A stretch of 63,294 nucleotides of DNA from Bdellovibrionia bacterium (GTDB taxonomy: Bacteria; Bdellovibrionota; Bdellovibrionia; Bdellovibrionales; JAUICD01): contig JAUICD010000015.1 in NCBI GenBank assembly GCA_030427965.1, positions 1 to 63,294 on the forward strand. Reading direction: 5' to 3'. Of the stretch, positions 60,468-63,294 are shown in pieces. Within the stretch, counting starts at the first letter, position 1; each line of letters starts with the position of its first letter. The notes under the pieces were generated by a model that was given only the letters and a program-made list of their open reading frames with translations, had not been told where the DNA came from and ran no database searches. The position numbers and the translations under genes were made by a program.

Positions 60468-61709
60468 CTATAGTGTTTGGTTTAAAATAGTTCCATCTGT
60501 TAAATAAATTTTCCAAAGCGACTCTATAGCTTGAAGCTCTATTTCATTTCTATGCTGCAAAAACTCAAAGAGCTGACGATGAGATTCAATAACTAATGCA
60601 CTAGAAATTATTCCTCTTTTTATATAGGTGTGAATTTTCTTGTGCTTTGAGTGTAAACTCGAATGACTCCTCATATTCTTTAAGTTTTTAACCATATTCA
60701 GATATGTCTCCTCCAACCTGTCTCTTTCTTTTTTTATAGTTTTTCTTTTGGTATCCGCTTCAATTCTAACTTTTCGAAGTTGGGCCGAGGCAACAGCTCG
60801 TTCTCCCTGATTTTGATGAAAAAGTGGAAGAGGCAGAGATATGCTTACACCATAGCTATATACTCGATCGTTGCCTTCGACTTCAGACGCAATGCTTGGC
60901 CCTATCATCACATCAGGCCATGCACCACTTTTAGCAATATCCATTTCTCCTAAAGCAACGTTTTCCTCTTCCACTGATGCTTTTACTTGAGGAGAGTTTT
61001 CGATTTTTTCTGATGCTATAATGTCAGGCCAATTAGAGATAGATTTCGGTAATATCGTTTCATTTAACTGAATATCTGTTCCTAATGAAAGTGCCAAATC
61101 ACGTCTTAGGTGACTTAGCTCCAACTCAAGTTTAGATTTAATTAGCATTTGATCAGAGGCTGCTAACTCGAATACATCTAAAGAAACTTTTTGCTCAGGA
61201 CTGAGTGAAGATTTACGTTTGTAAACTCTTTCAATCCTTGAAAAGGTCTCAAGAATTTCTTTAACAGACTTTAACTCATCCAGAATTTGTCTGTAGCGAT
61301 TAAGAGAGATGACAGTTTCTATTACTACGTTTCCTCGGTTTAGATAATCTTGAATCTCGGCTTTGCCCTTTAGGGCATTGGCTTTTTTAAGGCGCGCTCC
61401 TCTTTTTCCACCAAGTTCCAAAGTATGAAGTAGTTTTACATCCGTTGTATATCTGTCACTATCAAAGTTGTTTGTATAGCTTAGGTCAGACTCAAATTCT
61501 AAATTTGGAATTTGACCCGCCTGTTCAATTTTTCCTTTAGCTTCTTCAACGTCTAACTGAGAAGTCTTAACTCTGGGGTCATTTTTTAGAGCACACTGGA
61601 TCACTTCCTGTGGCGATTCAATAGCTGAACACTCCGCCCCCTCTCCATAAGAAGTCGCACTCCAAGTTATAACTATCGCAGTCGCAACTGCTACTGATCG
61701 AATATACAC
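60468..61709 (-). CDS. czcC: Outer-membrane efflux protein (TolC/CzcC family)
   Basis: 413 residues. GTG start with GGGAGAG upstream and a signal peptide (AVATAIVITWSATSYGEG). ALKNDPRVKTSQLDVEEAKG and DVKLLHTLELGGKRGARLKK are typical OEP-family helices, and GVSISLPLPLFHQNQGER is the second-repeat signature. It would form the outer-membrane channel of the metal pump. First gene of the czcC-adaptor-czcA set. Confidence 0.88.
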   Translation of the reverse strand: MYIRSVAVATAIVITWSATSYGEGAECSAIESPQEVIQCALKNDPRVKTSQLDVEEAKGKIEQAGQIPNLEFESDLSYTNNFDSDRYTTDVKLLHTLELGGKRGARLKKANALKGKAEIQDYLNRGNVVIETVISLNRYRQILDELKSVKEILETFSRIERVYKRKSSLSPEQKVSLDVFELAASDQMLIKSKLELELSHLRRDLALSLGTDIQLNETILPKSISNWPDIIASEKIENSPQVKASVEEENVALGEMDIAKSGAWPDVMIGPSIASEVEGNDRVYSYGVSISLPLPLFHQNQGERAVASAQLRKVRIEADTKRKTIKKERDRLEETYLNMVKNLKNMRSHSSLHSKHKKIHTYIKRGIISSALVIESHRQLFEFLQHRNEIELQAIESLWKIYLTDGTILNQTL

Positions 61710-61748
61710 GGTTCTCTCCCAATAAATGTTTACAAAGTGAAAACGAAA

Positions 61749-62090
61749 TTAGGAGAAGTGTTTGGGCGGCTTAAAGATACCTTTTAGATACTCGGAAGAG
61801 TAACTTGAACTTGGCCAAGAAAAATTCCTTTTAGACATATCTAAGGCAACGAGGCCAACAGAATTTGAGCTAACATAAAAAGGAATGTGACTAAGACTGC
61901 AATGGTGAGCTTCCTCACTCCCATGATGTTCATGTGAGTGGTTTTCATCTGAATGATCTGAGCATTGAATTGAAACTTCAGAAACACAAGTGTCGTTAAC
62001 ACGCTTTTGTTCAATACCAGCGTGAACACTTGCTCCTAAAACTGTTATGCTTAAAATGATCAAACAAAATATTCTCATCCCACTGTCCAT
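61749..62090 (-). CDS. Small His-rich periplasmic protein
   Basis: 113 residues. Signal peptide (MRIFCLIILSITVLGASV when read from the second ATG at 62078); either ATG is possible. The core has SDHSDENHSHEHHGSEEAHH and two Cys, a metal-binding composition. The C-terminus is GIFKPPKHFS. It resembles the protein at 62745, so both may be paralogues that bind metal before efflux. It lies 39 bases upstream of the outer-membrane gene. Confidence 0.6.
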   Translation of the reverse strand: MDSGMRIFCLIILSITVLGASVHAGIEQKRVNDTCVSEVSIQCSDHSDENHSHEHHGSEEAHHCSLSHIPFYVSSNSVGLVALDMSKRNFSWPSSSYSSEYLKGIFKPPKHFS

Positions 62091-62246
62091 CTACGATTCT
62101 CTTCCTAGTCTGTCAATTCCTATTTCGGTCCATTTTTCAAATTACTTAAGTCTTTTCAGGTACTTCTAAATATAAAACACTTCCCTAAATTATCGTTTTC
62201 AATCAATAAAATGGTGGAGCCAAAGGCCCCACCACCCACCGCTCGA

Positions 62247-62690
62247 TCAACGTCGTCCCTCCGGAAATCTATCTCTGGTTGAGGAACTCACGACCAGATG
62301 AGATGGAGCTGGTCTTTTGCCCAAAATCTCAAAAGATTTCACAACCAAATCTCCACCCCAAAACAGAAATCTTGGAGTGAGTTCGCCGTCAATTTTCACG
62401 ATGTAACTACTTTCATTTTTTCGAATCAAATTTGTGACTTCGGGTGAGTCTGAGACATCATACTTATGAGTGCCGTCTGCACTTACAAACTCAATATCAA
62501 AATCTTCTTCACCCTTTTTGTGCTCTTCAGGAAGCAGAATTCCCTCAAGTTGAACCTGCTCTCTTTTTGTTTCGAACTCCTTCTGCGACGGATAATCCCA
62601 CCTATCATTTTGTGGCTCAGCCTGAGCGCTAATTATTGGTGTTGAGATCGCAAAAATAAGAATTAAAACTGTTTTTACATAAATAGCCAT
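62247..62690 (-). CDS. Exported protein of unknown function in the metal block
   Basis: 147 residues. Signal peptide (VKTVLILIFAISTPIISAQA), AAAGGAGG upstream of the ATG. The mature part has VQLEGILLPEEHKKGEEDFD and YIVKIDGELTPRFLFWGG, probably a small beta fold. The end is Arg/Ser-rich. No family recognised; its place implies a role in metal handling. Confidence 0.5.
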   Translation of the reverse strand: MAIYVKTVLILIFAISTPIISAQAEPQNDRWDYPSQKEFETKREQVQLEGILLPEEHKKGEEDFDIEFVSADGTHKYDVSDSPEVTNLIRKNESSYIVKIDGELTPRFLFWGGDLVVKSFEILGKRPAPSHLVVSSSTRDRFPEGRR

Positions 62691-62744
62691 ATAGCTATCC
62701 TCCTTTATTAAATCTAAATTAATGAAGAGATTAAAAAGAAAGGA

Positions 62745-63071
62745 TTAGGCTTTGGGCGGTTGGTAAATCTTTGATTTGATACCGTCTGGAACGGCCTGAT
62801 TGTACTCAGACAACAGAGTACTTTCGATATCTAAGGTACGCAATTCATTTGAAAATAGCATAAAACAGCAGTGTCCTGCATGACAATGATGACCACTATC
62901 AGAATGCGCTCCTGTATGGCTTGAGTTGCAGCCATGAGATATATCTGCTTGTAATGAATACTCAACTGATGATTGTGTTGATTGAGATGTAGATTCATCA
63001 CCGAGGAAGCCTTCGGCAACCAAAAAAAACATTGAAATGATTGCTAATATAGCAAAGGTTTTCTTAAACAT
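62745..63071 (-). CDS. Small His/Cys-rich periplasmic protein
   Basis: 108 residues from the ATG at 63071 (GAGGTGGG directly before it). Signal peptide (MFKKTFAILAIISMFFLVAE). SHGCNSSHTGAHSDSGHHCH and AGHCC hold four Cys and many His. The C-terminus, KIYQPPKA, resembles the PPK end of the protein at 61749. Probable metal-binding partner of the efflux system. It is the promoter-proximal gene of the block within this window. Confidence 0.6.
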   Translation of the reverse strand: MFKKTFAILAIISMFFLVAEGFLGDESTSQSTQSSVEYSLQADISHGCNSSHTGAHSDSGHHCHAGHCCFMLFSNELRTLDIESTLLSEYNQAVPDGIKSKIYQPPKA

Positions 63072-63237
63072 CCCACCTCTTTCATATATTATCGGATGAG
63101 ATTTGGTCAAGTTAAAGATAAAAATTCTTCTCTACACCTAAAGTTAGGCTTTCCACCTTCAAACATTGTGGTTTTTAATAAAGCTTGACCAAGGTGGAGC
63201 AGTCTTTTGTAATCGAATGAAATTAAAAGGGGGATTC
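63072..63237. promoter_or_regulatory. Divergent promoter region with paired TTGACC boxes
   Basis: TTGGTCAAG (63103-63111) and CTTGACCAA (63184-63192) form a perfect 9-bp inverted pair, 72 bases apart. On the plus strand TTGACC (63185-63190) and TGTAAT (63208-63213) have a 17-base spacer and fit a promoter for the gene at 63238. The minus-strand box may serve the efflux operon. A shared metal sensor is possible but not shown. Confidence 0.45.
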
Positions 63238-63294
63238 ATGAAAACAATTTTTTTATTTCTTACTCTATTTGGTAGTATTGGACTTGCAAACCCT
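63238..63294 (+). CDS. N-terminal fragment of an exported protein
   Basis: Nineteen codons (MKTIFLFLTLFGSIGLANP) cut by the window end. It is a signal peptide with AGGGGG upstream. Divergent from the metal-efflux block; its role is unknown. Confidence 0.6.
   Translation, partial: MKTIFLFLTLFGSIGLANP

Overview
This 63.3 kb window is AT-rich bacterial chromosome. It most resembles the Bdellovibrio-like lineage (Bdellovibrionota), judged from the trpS-scpA arrangement, a FadE-type acyl-CoA dehydrogenase with its TetR gene, a stand-alone B12-binding methylmalonyl-CoA mutase subunit, many Tyr/His-rich exported proteins and frequent non-ATG starts with strong Shine-Dalgarno (SD) sequences. That assignment is an inference. 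No rRNA, tRNA or CRISPR array was seen.

Region 1 (1-20.6 kb) is core-like. It holds scpA (partial), trpS, an M50 membrane protease, a B12-binding subunit, two acyl-CoA dehydrogenases, dinB, a fadE homologue split by a frame change, its TetR neighbour, several exported proteins of unknown function, lexA, two small Xre regulators, and a phosphorelay set (histidine kinase, receiver protein, Hpt protein).

Region 2 (20.6-32.3 kb) is accessory DNA. It has a caspase/CHAT-like membrane protein, two broken tyrosine recombinases, three toxin-antitoxin pairs (TumE/TumA type, HigBA, BrnTA), and an exported protein with a flagellar rod/hook-like motif. A roughly 4.2 kb relic element lies between near-identical 21-bp direct repeats (25119 and 29353), with a replication-relaxation protein, an excisionase and a deleted integrase. 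After it come a coiled-coil membrane protein, a PIN-domain protein and a small charged protein.

Region 3 (32.3-53.6 kb) is an integrated conjugative element with all genes on the minus strand. It has an intact tyrosine integrase, an excisionase, a MOB_P-type relaxase with MobC, a GC-rich oriT-like segment, and an F-type type IV secretion operon (TraG, TraH-like, TraC, lipoprotein, TraB, TraK, TraE, TraL, TraA, TraF). Two features stand out: a GspE/PilB-type ATPase inside the tra operon, and a single 1016-residue protein that joins the type IV coupling protein to an exported TraU-like domain. A response regulator gene and three related palindromes lie upstream of the operon.

Region 4 (54.1-63.3 kb) is a heavy-metal efflux block on the minus strand, probably cargo of the same element. 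It encodes a CzcA-like RND pump, a TolC/CzcC-like outer-membrane protein, a very His-rich protein that keeps only the C-terminal part of a CzcB-like adaptor, a second TolC-like lipoprotein, another lipoprotein and small periplasmic (mostly His-rich) proteins. The window ends in the first 19 codons of a divergent exported protein.
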